From assembly GCA_014084085.1 (NCBI GenBank), contig NPFB01000037.1, positions 6,860-70,859 of the forward strand: DNA of 64,000 nt. The letters are read 5' to 3'. Positions 26,906 to 38,799 of the stretch are shown piece by piece. Each line of letters starts with the position of its first letter. The first letter of the stretch is position 1. This DNA is from Hondaea fermentalgiana. Lineage: Eukaryota > Sar > Bigyra > Thraustochytrida > Thraustochytriidae. The notes under the pieces were generated by a model. It did not search any database. It had not been told where the DNA came from and saw only the letters and a list, made by a program, of their open reading frames with translations. The position numbers and the translations under genes were made by a program.

Positions 26906-29476
26906 CTATGCCTCCATGGATGCAAGCGACTCGTCTGCAGCCGCTGCATCACGACGCTGCTGCTCTTGAAGATCCTTGAACTCCTCGACAGGTTTAGGGA
27001 AAACGCGCTTGTACAGCGACATCATGACGGTATCGTGATTCTTGATGGGCTTGCTAAATGAGCACTTGAAGAGGCCGTGCGTACCGAGCGGCATTGTAAT
27101 GCGGCCCGACATGCCGTACTTTGTCCAAAGATCCACAGGCTTGAACCAGCGTACATCCTCGGGCGTGAAGAACATGTAGCGCACCACGGCCCAGGACTTC
27201 TTCACGCGGATTGGATGGCCCGATAAGCAGATCTTCTTCAAAATGATGCGGTCCGGGTTCATGTCGAGCACGCTACCGCTTGCAACCATCTCATTCGCTT
27301 GGCTGTCCAGCAGAACCACGGGCACGTTCGATCCAAATGTCAGGGGCGCGTAAACGGTGGCCACGGACCAGCGACCCGCGTGCAGAAAACGCTCAAACTT
27401 GTGTTTGTCACAGTTCACCGTGTTCTCGGAAAAGGCAGGACGCACCTTGCGGCGCCAAAGACCGCAGCTCATGACCAGCTCGCTTCGAGCCTTGACGGGC
27501 TCCTCGTACTCTGGGTTCTTTTGAATGTTGCAGTTCATGACACTCAACTTTTGCTCGTTCTTCAGCAGGGCGCCAACAACCAATGGAAGGCCTTCCTCAC
27601 GAGCCGCCGTCGCCAAATCACTGTCAACGCCCTTGATGCAGAGCGTCACAAAGGTGCCGGGAAAGATGAGTCCCTTAAGAGGGCCATCCTTGCCAACGCG
27701 CCCAGCGTTGTGCGAAAGAGATGCCACGAGCCACGCCTGCTCAAGATCCTCGCCGTCGCGCAGCACTTGATTCTCCAATGCCTTGGAGTTTTCAATTTGA
27801 AAGATGCGCGCGTACTCCTGGGGCAGCGACTCCTTCGGGTGCCATGGGCTCGTGCGAAACGACTTGAGCCCTCGATACTTGGCAAAGCGTTCCTTGGCAG
27901 AAATATCCTCTGGAGTGTCGACCTCGTCGGGAAAGTCGAGCTCCTCTTGCTCCTTGTCCTTGAGATGCTTGCGCTTCCACTCTGCGAGAGTGAGACCCTT
28001 TTCCGCCTCGTCGAGATCTTCGTCAAGACCGTCTTCCTCGTCCTCATCAGCGTCATCGCCCTCCTCATCCTCGTCGTCGCTCATGCCGAGAAGCCAGGCG
28101 GCCTGGTAGTCCGACGCGCCCTTGTTTTTGAGCGCGCGACGTTGCTTCTCCAGTTTGCGAGCCTCCAGGTCCTGGGCGTCTGGCTCTGCATCCTCCATTT
28201 CCTCATTTGTGGGCCAGGTCTGTTCACCGGCCAAGAGGTCGGGCGTCGCCTCTTCCTGCAGACTGGGTGTCAGCGCGGGGTCCGCGACAGCGAGTGCCGC
28301 ACTGCCGTCCTCGGCCATCGCGGCGTCCGACTCGAGGGCATCGGCGCGGTGGGCACGCTCCGGAAAAGGATCCCGGGCTGCCTCGATCTGTGCGAGCTGG
28401 TAGGTGCCGTGGCCAACGACGTGCACAAGCTGGTGCACGTCAAGAGGGCGGCCCCTAAGGTAGCCAGAAACCTTGAGCGTCTGCGAGGCTGCCTCGTACG
28501 AGGACTTGTAGCCGAGCATGTAAGAGCGCTCGGAGCGCCACGCAATGCGCTTCAGCTTGGACTCCATGAGCGCGCGGACAAAGTGCGTTCGGGCCGTCGC
28601 GATGGGACCGCTCTTTGGCAACGTTGAAATGACGGAAGCCGTCTCGTCCATGGCCATGGGGGCATCCTCGCCTTCCAAAGCGTCGGGGGGCGCGTCGACG
28701 ACCATCTTAGTCGAGGAACCGAACTCCTCCTGAAAGAAGTTGGCCGCTTGCTTTTTGATGGCCGACCTGTGTTTTGCGGGCACGTGCTCCAGGTTCTGCA
28801 AAATGCCAACAACGGTGGGAAGGCCCTGAGCCTTGGCGAGCGAGACAAACTTGCGCCCTTCCTCGTCGATGGAGTCCCCCAGGTAAAGCTCCAGAGTGCC
28901 GCCGCGCTTGGAGCTCGCCGCGCTCACTTGGCTGTGTTGGGCCTCGGGGACAGAGAGTGGCAGCACAAAGCAGAGGATGTCGCTGACCTTGGCCACGTCG
29001 AGGACGCTCAGGGTCGATCGCGCCGCAAGTACAAAGGTGGACCGGAACTTTTCGTTGGGGAAGATCTCGGTGAACATATCGCCTCCACTCTTAAGCGCGC
29101 CGACGCCGTTCTCGCCGAGGACGATGGGCACCGTGCCCCGCGGCGAGAGGTGCACAATGCCCACGGTCCGCGGGGCACCTCCGGCGCGGTGACCCGTGCT
29201 GGAGCCGCCCTGGCGCTTCGCGAGAAGAGTGGCTTGTCGCTTGTTCTTGCGCAGCATGGCCGCGCGGTTTGCGCGGGCCACGCGACCCCCTAGCGTCGAG
29301 GCGCTCGACGTCGAGAAGACGCTGCCGGCCGCGCCGCCGCCGCCGCCGGTGCCGACGCCCATGGCGCCGTCCATGACCCTGCCGCCATTGAGCCTGTCCA
29401 AGCTGCGCTTGCTGCGCTTGGTGGTCTTGTGCGTCTTGTTGGCCTGCTTCTGCCAGCCCGCGCGGTGCTGCGACAT
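26906..29476 (-). CDS. TSR1: Pre-rRNA-processing protein TSR1 (40S subunit maturation factor)
   Basis: From the ATG at 29476 the protein is 856 aa. An in-frame ATG at 29533 would add 19 residues, but the family begins with the HRAGWQKQANKTHKTTKRSKR-type basic box, which sits right after 29476. It then shows the basic KNKRQATLLAKRQ stretch, a BMS1/TSR1-type GTPase-like domain without clear nucleotide-binding loops, a very acidic central segment (about 28000-28120, DDEDEEGDDADEDEED) with the GMSDDEDE motif, and the conserved C-terminal half (YRGLKSFRTSPWHPKE, KKSWAVVRYMFF, FKPVDLWTKYGMSGRI). TSR1 binds pre-40S particles and is an inactive GTPase relative of BMS1. The length is close to the usual 790-840 aa. 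It is single-exon. Confidence 0.93.
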   Translation of the reverse strand: MSQHRAGWQKQANKTHKTTKRSKRSLDRLNGGRVMDGAMGVGTGGGGGAAGSVFSTSSASTLGGRVARANRAAMLRKNKRQATLLAKRQGGSSTGHRAGGAPRTVGIVHLSPRGTVPIVLGENGVGALKSGGDMFTEIFPNEKFRSTFVLAARSTLSVLDVAKVSDILCFVLPLSVPEAQHSQVSAASSKRGGTLELYLGDSIDEEGRKFVSLAKAQGLPTVVGILQNLEHVPAKHRSAIKKQAANFFQEEFGSSTKMVVDAPPDALEGEDAPMAMDETASVISTLPKSGPIATARTHFVRALMESKLKRIAWRSERSYMLGYKSSYEAASQTLKVSGYLRGRPLDVHQLVHVVGHGTYQLAQIEAARDPFPERAHRADALESDAAMAEDGSAALAVADPALTPSLQEEATPDLLAGEQTWPTNEEMEDAEPDAQDLEARKLEKQRRALKNKGASDYQAAWLLGMSDDEDEEGDDADEDEEDGLDEDLDEAEKGLTLAEWKRKHLKDKEQEELDFPDEVDTPEDISAKERFAKYRGLKSFRTSPWHPKESLPQEYARIFQIENSKALENQVLRDGEDLEQAWLVASLSHNAGRVGKDGPLKGLIFPGTFVTLCIKGVDSDLATAAREEGLPLVVGALLKNEQKLSVMNCNIQKNPEYEEPVKARSELVMSCGLWRRKVRPAFSENTVNCDKHKFERFLHAGRWSVATVYAPLTFGSNVPVVLLDSQANEMVASGSVLDMNPDRIILKKICLSGHPIRVKKSWAVVRYMFFTPEDVRWFKPVDLWTKYGMSGRITMPLGTHGLFKCSFSKPIKNHDTVMMSLYKRVFPKPVEEFKDLQEQQRRDAAAADESLASMEA

Positions 29477-30328
29477 CCCTCCTTCCCGGCTCTCCTGCGC
29501 CGCTCCCGCCGCAGCGCGCCGGGTCGCCGCCACCCACCGGTCCCGCCCCGCCCGGGCAGGCAGGCAAGCAGGCCCCGGCGCTGCCTCGCCCTCTGGATCT
29601 CCCCTCCCTCGCCCGACGAGCGCTCGCGGCCGCCGCTCTGCTGCAGCCGCGCGCCGCCGGACCCGGCTGCCTTCTCCGCGCCCGCGCGCCGTGCGTGCCG
29701 GGTCTCTGCTGCTCCGCTGCTCCGCGCTCTGCCGGGTCTGCGCTGCTCTGCTTTGCTTTGCTCTGCGCTGCTCCGCTCTGCCGGGCCTGCTCTCGCCTCG
29801 GGCCGCGGCGCGGTTGGCTGGCTGCCAGGCGCGGCGGGACCCCTGGCGGCTGTCCCGCCGGCCCGAGGACGGACGAGGCGCCGGGGCTGGCTGTCGCCTC
29901 GACTTGTGTTGACTTGTGTCGAGGGGCGCTGGGTGGGCGGGGCCTCGCCGGGGTCGCGGCTGCGGCTGCGCTTTGGGCTGCCGCGCCAGGGGTTGCGATG
30001 GATGGCGGAGGAAATGAAAAGGAAGGGAAAGAGAAGAAGAGTCGTTGCGACTCTATCTTGGTCGACCGACGCCCAAGCAGCAGGAGGGGGGGAAGGAGAG
30101 GGGGAGGCCGGCCCGCTCGAAACGCACCGACCCGATCTCTCTTGTGGTCGTTCCTCGTTATACAAAGAAACAAAGAAACAAGGAAACAATCAAAGAATCA
30201 CTCAAACAGCAAAAAGAAGCACTAACTAGGCCTTGTGCAAGAAGACTTGGTTTGGGAAAATGTGCTTATCTCGCGAGCCATGAAGACTCATGATTTCCAA
30301 TCAAAGAAAGGTGCGATGAATTCAGAGA
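29477..30328. other. Intergenic region upstream of TSR1
   Basis: GC-rich, with CTGCT/CTCTGC repeats near 29690-29800. Open frames on both strands here are compositional. No gene is supported. Confidence 0.5.
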
Positions 30329-31147
30329 TTAAGCCTCGTTGCGCTTGGTCCAGTCCCGATCAAAGCAAGCAAGAGAACGCTGCGCGGTCGGGACGACATC
30401 GAGAGCCTTAATGCAAACGCGCTCCTCTTGACTGAGCATGAAGACAGCAGAGGCGGCAACATCGTCGGCGACGAGCGGTTCGTAACCCTCGATAAACACA
30501 TTATACGCTTCTGCATCGTAGCCAACGCGCTGCTGATGAAAGTGAGTAGCCACGACTCCGGGTCGTAGTGCAAGCACCTTGATGCTAGTATCAACGAGCT
30601 CGACGCGCAGTGCATTCGTGAAACCCTCCTGAGCAGCTTTGGCAGTATGGTAAATGGCCTCGCCTGGAAACGGCGGAACTTCGAGACCGGTCACCGAGGT
30701 CACATTGAGAATTGTTCCATGCTTGCGTTTCTTCATACCACCCTGATTCAGCACAGCATACGTCGTCGAAAGCATACCGCTAATGTTGGTTCCAATCATG
30801 GTGGAAATCTGTGACGAAGTCAGATCCGGAAAGATTGCGGGTGCACCGACCGCGAGCCCCGCATTGTTTACAAGAACGTCCAGATGCTTGCCGTCTTTTT
30901 CGAGATCTGCTGCAATGCTTTCGACAGCCTTTTCCACCTCCCCGTGCTTCTGGATGTCTACCGCCACAATGCTCACCTTGGTGTTGCTCGCGGCTTCGAT
31001 GTCTTCCTTTACTTTGCGCAGCTTGTCTTCGGATCTTGAGACAAGAAAGAGCTGAGCAGCCCCTTCCTGCGCAAAGCGGATGGCCATAGCCCGCCCGATA
31101 CCCATTGAGGCGCCAGTGATGAGTACATTCTGTCCTTCGAGCGCCAT
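30329..31147 (-). CDS. Short-chain dehydrogenase/reductase (classical SDR)
   Basis: The protein is 272 aa, from the ATG at 31147. Classical SDR motifs are all present: the nucleotide-binding TGASMGIG near the N-terminus, an Arg soon after strand 2 (SRSEDKLRK) that suggests NADP(H), NNAG at about residue 95, catalytic Ser in NVTSVTGLEVPP, and the YxxxK pair in IYHTAKAAQEGF. LRPGVVATHF after the active site also fits. Closest in flavour to the YdfG / 3-hydroxy acid dehydrogenase group, but the substrate cannot be assigned. There is no signal peptide or C-terminal targeting tripeptide, so it is probably cytosolic. It lies head-to-tail after the calcium channel on the same strand, with 604 bp between. 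Confidence 0.88.
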   Translation of the reverse strand: MALEGQNVLITGASMGIGRAMAIRFAQEGAAQLFLVSRSEDKLRKVKEDIEAASNTKVSIVAVDIQKHGEVEKAVESIAADLEKDGKHLDVLVNNAGLAVGAPAIFPDLTSSQISTMIGTNISGMLSTTYAVLNQGGMKKRKHGTILNVTSVTGLEVPPFPGEAIYHTAKAAQEGFTNALRVELVDTSIKVLALRPGVVATHFHQQRVGYDAEAYNVFIEGYEPLVADDVAASAVFMLSQEERVCIKALDVVPTAQRSLACFDRDWTKRNEA

Positions 31148-31751
31148 CTTTTCCGAAGAGCTCTCTCTGTTTCAGCCGTCGCTGCTTGGTCGATGTCTCC
31201 TTTCTATGGCAGACAACTTAGAATAAGTTTTGGGTTTGCCTCCATCATGGAGCGTCTCTGGCGACTGCTAGCTTTGCCTGTCACAGTGTCGATGTGGAGT
31301 CACGCGCCCCAGCCGTCACTGACAGGCGTCCTGTCGATCACGGTCAATCTCGCCTCATTCGCCGATACGTAACGCAAGGCGATTGTCTTCGGAACGTTTT
31401 CAGAATGATCGCAATTTTGCGACTTGGCTATACGGACTCGGACCACAATCGTGGCAAGTGTCGCCCATGAATGGCAGGGGCAATGGCTGTGGTGTGGCAC
31501 GCAAGGCAAGAAAAAAAATGATCTTCATGATTCGGGGCAACTAATTTTTTGGGCTGCCTTCCAGATAAAACTTGCGGTGCAGGGGCGAGCAACTGCAACC
31601 CCAAAACTGTGGTTGAATGAATCTCGTTCGTCGCATCGCCGACTGCGACCTCCGCCAGTGCGTCGAAGAAGGAAGAAGCTCACCTTGGGTCAAGTGCCGT
31701 TTTCGGTCGCTGTCGGTCAGTCTCCCTGCAGTCACTGACAGTCCTTGTTAG
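31148..31751. other. Intergenic region, SDR / calcium channel
   Basis: About 600 bp. The 11-mer GTCACTGACAG occurs at 31314-31324 and 31731-31741. No terminal inverted repeats or coding sequence are visible. Confidence 0.5.
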
Positions 31752-34700
31752 TCAGGCCACAGTGAGGGCGTCCGGGCGCATGGCCGAGACGATCTGCGCG
31801 GCGAGCTCGCGACAGTGGCTCGGCGTCACGCCGAGCTCGCGCGCCTTGCGCAGCCGCCACCGGAGGACGTAGCGCCGGATGCGAAGAGAAATGTGCGCTC
31901 GCGCAACAACGTGCGTCAACGTGGGGTCCTGGCCCACCTCCTCGCCCGCCTCGCCCGCCTCGCCGGCCTCGTCGTGAGGCAGACCTGCACTTGCGCCGTT
32001 GTCGGCAGGAGGGAATAATTGACGAATGGAGCCCGAGTAGGCGAGATGGCTCGCACCGACGCGGTGTTGCAGGAATGCCCGTACCGTCTCGGGCACGTCC
32101 TCGACGAGCATGTTGATGTCGATGAGAGCAGACAGCGTCGCGTAGAACTCAATCTGACCATTACTGTCGATTGGAACGTGCCGACCTTGCATCATGCGCA
32201 AGACGTGGCCCGGCGTAAAGCCCAGGTCCTCGTGTGCGCTCAGCTTGCTCAGACCCAAGGGCGCCTCAAGGCGTACTACGAGCTTCGTGAATGCCTCTGC
32301 AGGCAGGTGCATCGGAGACCGTAATGCGTGCTGCAGGTTCTCACAGTGAACCTGACCATCGATGGTCTCGTTCGCAGCGGCCTTGCGCAACGCTTGCACG
32401 CGCTCTTCAAATAGCTCATTCCAAGCGCGATTGTACTCTCTGAAAGAGTGGTCATCGAGATGATCCTTGATGCCATCAATCTGGTGGATGTGCGCGCGCT
32501 CGAACTGTGTCGTGTAGTTGGCAAGAATGACCGCTACAAAGAGGTTCATGAGGATCATCTGCGTGAGCAGCACAAAGGAAATCACGAACCAGCCCGCGTG
32601 CGCCGGGACAGCTTTCTGTAGCTCGCGCATGTAACCATTCCAGTCTTCGCCTGTTGAAAGAACCACAAGTGTGTAAAAAGCGTTGCCAAAGGTGTCAAAG
32701 TTGGCGAGCTCGGAAAAGTATTCGCCAGTAGCATCGTCTACACTAAGATTACCTCCAAAAAGAGACATGCCCAGCACCGAGTAAATGAAAAAGACGAGAC
32801 CAATGAGACCTGAGACGTTGAGGACGGGAAAGAGCGTCGTCAATAGGGTCATGACCAAAACCTTGAGCGGACGAAAGAATTTCAGCAAACGAACCACACG
32901 CAAGACGCGCAGCGCCTCGATGGCCCGCAAGACGGCCACATCGACGGGGGCAGAGCTCCACACGAGACTCCAGTCTACCAGGACAAAGAGAACAATCGAA
33001 AAGTCGAAGCAATTCGACTTTTGCTTAAAGTACCGACGCGGCCCCAGGCCGAGCAACTTGAGCGCCGCCTCCAGCACGTAAACGGCGCCAAAGGCCCCAT
33101 CGATAGCCCAAAATACCTTTTCAAAGGCGCTCGAGGCGCTCATGTGCTCTGCCATCATCCATACCGTGTTTGCAACAATGACGGCGTTCACAAAGATGTC
33201 AAAGGAGTAACTTGTCACAACGTCGTAGACTCGGCTGCGAAGATGTCCAACGGGGCGAAAGGCCTCCTTTGATGGCTTGAACGGGCGCTTCATGCCTCGC
33301 TGGTGGAATTCGAGCCAGGCTCGCTGCGTGGTTGTCATAAATGCGTTGCCCGTGACTTGGTCCGAGGAGTCCAAATAGGTGTTGACGATAACAGCGACAA
33401 AGATTTGCAAAACAAAGCATTGCATGGTAAAGAGGAAGACGACATAAAAGATGGATGCCCCATCGTTGGATCCGCGAATCGGCCCGGATCCAATGCTAGT
33501 AATGTCTGCGATGGCATACATTGGCTCCATCCATAGCTCGAGCGAGGACGTCTCAAAAAGGACCAGCAGCGAAGATCCAAAGTTGTCAAAGCTGTAGGGC
33601 GTCGCCAGCGCATTGGTGCTGTGAATATTGCCGTACGTTGGCAAGGACCACACGTACTCCACGCCTGCTTCTTCGTTCACCCCGGCGCACAATCGATCAT
33701 CCGGACACACCGTCGCATCGACGCCGTAGTCAGGATATCGAAAGCAATCGCGCCCAGATGGCGCGTAATTGCGAACACAACTTGCTGCTGCGGCTGCTGT
33801 TGCTGTTGCAGAGTCGGCACTGCTTGTATTGCTATTTGTCATAGATTCTGCTGAGAGTGGGCACTCGTAGCAGGCATTGAGGCGGCCTTGAAAGGCAGAT
33901 GATGCGGAGATGGAAAAGATGGCGAAAAAGTAGAGACAGAGGACCATGACTTGGCCGCAGGGGATGATCGCTTTACCAAAGGAGTTGGCAACGATGCGCA
34001 AGCCTTCAAAGCGCTGAATTATGCGTAGCGGGCGCAGCACGCGCGCGATGCGAATCACCTTGACTGCCTCGGTGAATTCGTCTTGAGGCAGGCAGACGTC
34101 GAGGATGGAGATCACGAGAATAGCAAAGTCTAGCACATTCCAGGGGTTTCGAAGATAGGATCCCTTGTGACGCACAAACCCCATTGCCAAAATGCGTAGA
34201 ATGGCTTCCAAAGCAAAGATGACGGTGATGGCAATGTTCATGGCAAGCATGCTCTCGGCCGTCGCGACTGCATGCACAGGGCTATCCAGCGCCAGCAAAA
34301 CGCAGCTCCAAATAATGGTCAGCATGATGAGGGCGTCAAACCACGCTTGATGGACCAAAACGCCGACGGCGATCCGCAGAGGGTTATCGTAAGGGAGCTG
34401 CCCACACAGCGAGGCATAGCGAAAGCCGGGCAGCTTGATGAGCTCCCTTGGACTCAGATTGTACTTTTTCCGCTGCTGTCGATTCAAAATGTCTTGCAGC
34501 GAGGTTTCATGCGGTGGTTTTGCAACCACATCGGGCTCGTCGTCACTCGTCTGCGCCCCACTTGAGTTCGAATCAGCACTTGCGCTGCCGCTGGTATTGC
34601 TGCTGGCGCTGCTGCTGGCACTTCGGCTGTTCCAAGACGCGAAAGACGTCATCATCTGTTTTCGGCGAGCCGAGAGATCGTGTGGATTTATTCCAGAGGC

Positions 34701-37700
34701 TGACTCAAGGTCAGGGGGACTCGACATGCCGTCGGTCGCAAGTCTTCGTGACTGCGCAGGGCTTGCGTCCCTGACTTCGACGTTGGCTTTTGTTCGAGTG
34801 GCGATGGAACGAGGAGATGCCGTTCTGGAGTTATGTGCCTCGCTGAGTTCCTTGTGATTTTGCACAAAGGTATCAATCAAAATAGCGAGGAAGAAGTTGA
34901 GCACGACAAAGGAGCCAATGGCGACGGAAAGGACAAAGTAAATGGTCGGTAAATAGCTTCCTGTGCGCTCCACGACCTCAAACATGGCTCCATTCCAGTC
35001 TTCGCTCGTGATGACCTGAAAGGTTGTGACAAAGGCCCAAAGAAAATTGTCAAAGTTGACACGCGGGGGGCAGTGCCAAACAAAGGTTCCGTTGGCGAGT
35101 TCACGGTAAAAGTCGCCCGCCAACTTGGTGCAATCAAAGGCCTCGTTCGGGACCCAGATTGTGTTTGATGCCGGCTCGCTCACAGCGTCGGGGTAGATAA
35201 ATGTGCGCACAGGGGTCATTTCCTCAACGATCATATGACCACCAAACAAATGAAGGCCTGCGACCGCGAATATGTACAGAATGAGTGCAAGAAAGACCAG
35301 AAAGGGCGCCACATGCACCACGGTGCAGTTGAGCGAGGTAAGAATCTCGTGATAGCCCGGAACGTAGGTATTTGGGCCAAGAATTCGCAAAAACCGTAAG
35401 ACGCGCAAGGCTGACAGCGAGAGGGACGAAGGGAAAGCGAGCTCAATGTAGCCGATGAGAACGACAATGCAGTCAAAGAGGTTGAAGACGCTCTCAAAGT
35501 ACCTTTGTGCGCCATCGCCTGCGATACGTAGAAGAATCTCCAGCGTAAAGAAAGCTAGAAAGACAATATTGCTCACCGTCTGAGCGTGCGTGAGCTGCTC
35601 AGATTGGCCAAAGTGAAATGTAGCAAGACAAACAGCGTTGGCGCCAATGAGAAGAAGGGCCAGGTGTCCGAACCATGCGCGCTCCGTGATGTTGTGCGAA
35701 ATCCAGAGGCGCGTTTGCGCAAGTCTTCCCCCGCCTTCGACCTTGCGCATTGAAGAGGAGCTTGCAATATATGAGGCATGGCGAGAATTCGGCTGGCGCT
35801 GGACATCACGCGAGCGCCAATGGCGAGAGGAGGCGTTCATTTGCGCTTGAACAAGACCGTCGCTGGCATTTTGTTGACAGTCGCGGTCTTCGTGTTCGAG
35901 TCTATCTTCTCTTTTGTCTGTATCTTTGCTTTGCAGAGCCGATGCTGAGGTCAAGCCATCTGCCGATGCAGGCCCTCGAGCCGCCTCGATATCATCGTTC
36001 GCTCGTTCCTGCGTCTCGTTGCTCGAAGGGAATGGAGATGGCAACTCGCTCGCAAACGTACGCTGACCGTCTGTGGACGCATCCTGCAGGTCTCTTAAGG
36101 TCGCAAGCTCACTCCTGACGTATTCTTGTTCTGACTCCATGGTTTGATAGACGGAGGCCAGAGAGCTGTGCGCATCGAGGAATCGCAAACGGGGCTGATT
36201 CAAGCGATCGAGAGCACGTGCATGCCGAATCATTTTCGCTTTGTGAAGACACATCTCACTTTCGATGCGCTGAAAGTGCGGGCGCCAGAAAGTAGTGTAG
36301 TCGAGGGCATGGCGCGCGCGAAGCTCGAGATAGTCCTTTTCAGAAACAATGTCGTAGTCCGGATCATCTACGTGCTGTTCGTACGAGAAGATGAGGCGCA
36401 TCTGGGTAATGGCGAGCTGTTCAGAAAAGGGCCGGGTCGCAAAGGAACGCACGGCGGCGCCGCGGCGCTCGAGGTCTGCCACCATGGTCTTGATTTCCGT
36501 GTTGGCGCGGTGCATTACGAGCTGCCTCTCTTCGTCTCGTTTGCGCACACGCTTGTAGTGGACGCTGAGAACGGCGACCAGGAGATTGACCATAAAGTAG
36601 GCGCCAAAGAGAATGAGCAAGAGAAAGTAGATGCCAAGAGCGCGAGGCCCCGTCTCGAAGAGGCCGAACATGATGTCCGACCAGCCTTCGAGTGTGATGA
36701 TTTGGAAGACCGTGAAAAGCGAAATGCCAATATTGTCAAACCCTTGCAGGCCAGCGTGCGGGTTGAAGTCTGTGACGACGCAGACAAGCCCTGCCGGGCA
36801 CGCTCTGCCGTATCGATCTGGGCGCAGACTACAGTATCTCTCTGTCTCTTGCGCTGGGACGAGGTAGGCGTTGGCGGTCTCGTCAAAGACAGCACAGTGC
36901 TGGCGCAGCTTTCCCTTGAAGAGGGTGACCCCGACCAAGGCAAAAATGAGCAGAATGGCCGTGCTGAAGAGCAGCACTTCGCCAAGCTGGCGTCCTGCAT
37001 TGAGCATGCTTTCCACGAGACTCTGCAGCGCAGGGAATCTGTTCAAAGCACGCAATGGCCTTAGTACGCGTGCCAGTCGAAGAAGCATGAACAGCGAGGA
37101 GGCACTGCCTTGGACAAACAAGGGGACCCAAGCTGCGAGTAAAATACAGAGATCGAGGAGATTCCATGCGTCTCGAAAGTACCCTGAGGGTTGCGGGGTG
37201 GCGCCCAGTGCGACGAGCTTGACAAAGAACTCGAGCGTAAATGCCGCCTGGAAGAACCATTCGGCGCGCAAAATGAAGACGTTGATGCTTGAGGGGATCC
37301 CGAGGACGCTGTCCACGGGCTGCCAGCATCCGAGCAGAATGGCGCTCGCCAAGATGAGGGCCAAGACGCCGAGCTCGAAGGCCTTGCTTTGTACGGCTCG
37401 AATGCAGGCTTGCCGGACGGAGTTCTCCCGCGTCAGACACCCGAGGGCGACGGGCGCGAAGGCGAGGGGTCTCCGACTAAAGCCAAAGTTCCCCTCGTAC
37501 GCGAGGCCGCTGGTGTCCTCGGGCCGCGGGGCGCACACGTCTGCCCTGGCGCTGCGCCCGTTCTCGTCCTCGCCCTCCTCTTGGCCGTGCCACGCGGGCC
37601 CGTCTGGCCGGACGCGGGCTCGGGTCGCGGCGGCGGCCTGCGCCGGGTCCTCCGCCCCGCGCGCCGCCGCCGAGGGCCGCGGCCTCTTGNNNNNNNNNNN

Positions 37701-37830
37701 NNNNNNNNNNNNNNNNNNNNNNNNNNNNNNNNNNNNNNNNNNNNNNNNNNNNNNNNNNNNNNNNNNNNNNNNNNNNNNNNNNNNNNNNNGGCCTCTTGCG
37801 CGACGCCGCGGGGGCCGCGTCCGCCAGCAT
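31752..37830 (-). CDS. Four-domain voltage-gated calcium channel alpha subunit (Cav-like), 5' end crosses an assembly gap
   Basis: The coding frame is open from the stop at 31752 up to the N gap. The channel proper starts near 37500. There are four six-helix repeats with Arg-rich S4 segments near 37060 (LRLARVLRPLRALNRF), 35390 (LRVLRFLRILG), 34030 (IRIARVLRPLRII) and 32880 (LRVLRVVRLLKFF). The pore loops hold one acidic residue each: TLEGW (about 36690), TSEDW (about 35005), SSLELW (about 33535) and TGEDW (about 32645), an EEEE ring typical of calcium selectivity. The C-terminus has a post-IVS6 segment and no clear IQ motif. I place the start at the ATG at 37830, assuming the gap is false (see findings); otherwise the 5' end is incomplete. 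It is a plasma or flagellar membrane channel; one long exon. Confidence 0.9.
37690..37789. other. Assembly gap (100 N)
   Basis: A run of exactly 100 N at the 5' end of the calcium channel gene. The nine bases before it (37681-37689) and the nine after it (37790-37798) are the same, GGCCTCTTG, so the two contigs may simply overlap. Confidence 0.99.
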
Positions 37831-38090
37831 CGACGGGTCGATCCGGTCGCCCGGGCGAGGGGGCGAGCGCTCTCTCCTCCGTGCCTCCGCCGCCCCGCGG
37901 GCCTGGCTGGCTGGGGCTTTGCCGTCGCCCGGCCGCCGCGCGACAGCGGCCTCTGCGCCTGCGCCTGCGAGCGACGGGCGCGAACGAAGGGATGAGTGAA
38001 CGAACGAACGAACTTGATGAACGAACGAACTTGGTTGAAGAAAGGAGGAACTGGAGGGAGGGAGGCAAGGGACTCGTCGAGGCCCCCTCC

Positions 38091-38181
38091 CTGTCTGTCT
38101 GTCTGACTGTCTGTCTGTCTGACTGTCTGTCTGTCTGACTGTCTGTCTGTCTCTGTCTCTGCCTCTGTCTCTGTCTGTCTG
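38091..38181. repeat. TCTG microsatellite with 16-bp higher-order unit
   Basis: TCTG tetramers with a regular GACTG interruption, then CTCTGTCTCTG. Reverse-complement type of the CAGA array at 11491. Confidence 0.9.
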
Positions 38182-38799
38182 CGTGGAAGGCGACGGGCGA
38201 TCGATCGACAGCGACGAGGACGCGCACTCGGACCCCGGGCTGCCGTAGCCGCAGCGCTGCGTGGGGAGCGGCGGCGAGGACGAGGGGCGGAGCGGCGACA
38301 GACGCGTCGTGTCGCGCCTGCCCCCGTCGCGCGGAGGGGCTCGCCCCGTCGTAGAGTCAAGTTCAAGCGCACGTGCAGTCCAAGTGCGCGAGTCTGCCAC
38401 AACAGCCGGGTGCACGCGCCGCAAGCTTTTATTCCTGTTACTATAGTGACGAAAGAAAGGGAGAAAGGCATGAAAGCAAAGCAAAGCAAGGGGGGAAAGG
38501 AGCCAAGGAGGCACGTGCACGTGCCCAGCCTCCCTAGGGCTCAGCTAGGCGGCAGCTACTGCTACTCCAGAGGCGTGGTAGGCAGCGCGGCAGGGCAGGG
38601 CGCCTCCCTTGTCAGGTCGGGACGAGTTGGAACCTGCTGCTGCACGCTGCAGGCAGAAAGTTGAGGCGACACCTGGATCCAATCAAGACTGGTGGGGGCA
38701 GCAGCACAGCAGCCAGCCAGACGCCCTGTGGACGCAGACGCAGACGCGAGTAGTAGCGGCAGCGGCAGCGGCAGCGTGCGGCAAGCAGCAGCAGCCAGG

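Noticed and set aside
31314..31741. Direct repeats GTCACTGACAG bounding 428 bp as a possible small transposon
   Set aside because: No terminal inverted repeats and no coding capacity; an 11-base repeat can occur by chance.
31752..38489. One continuous 2245-residue frame across the second gap starting at 38489
   Set aside because: The part upstream of the gap is a translation of TCTG repeats and GC-rich DNA, and frame continuity through 100 filler N is meaningless.
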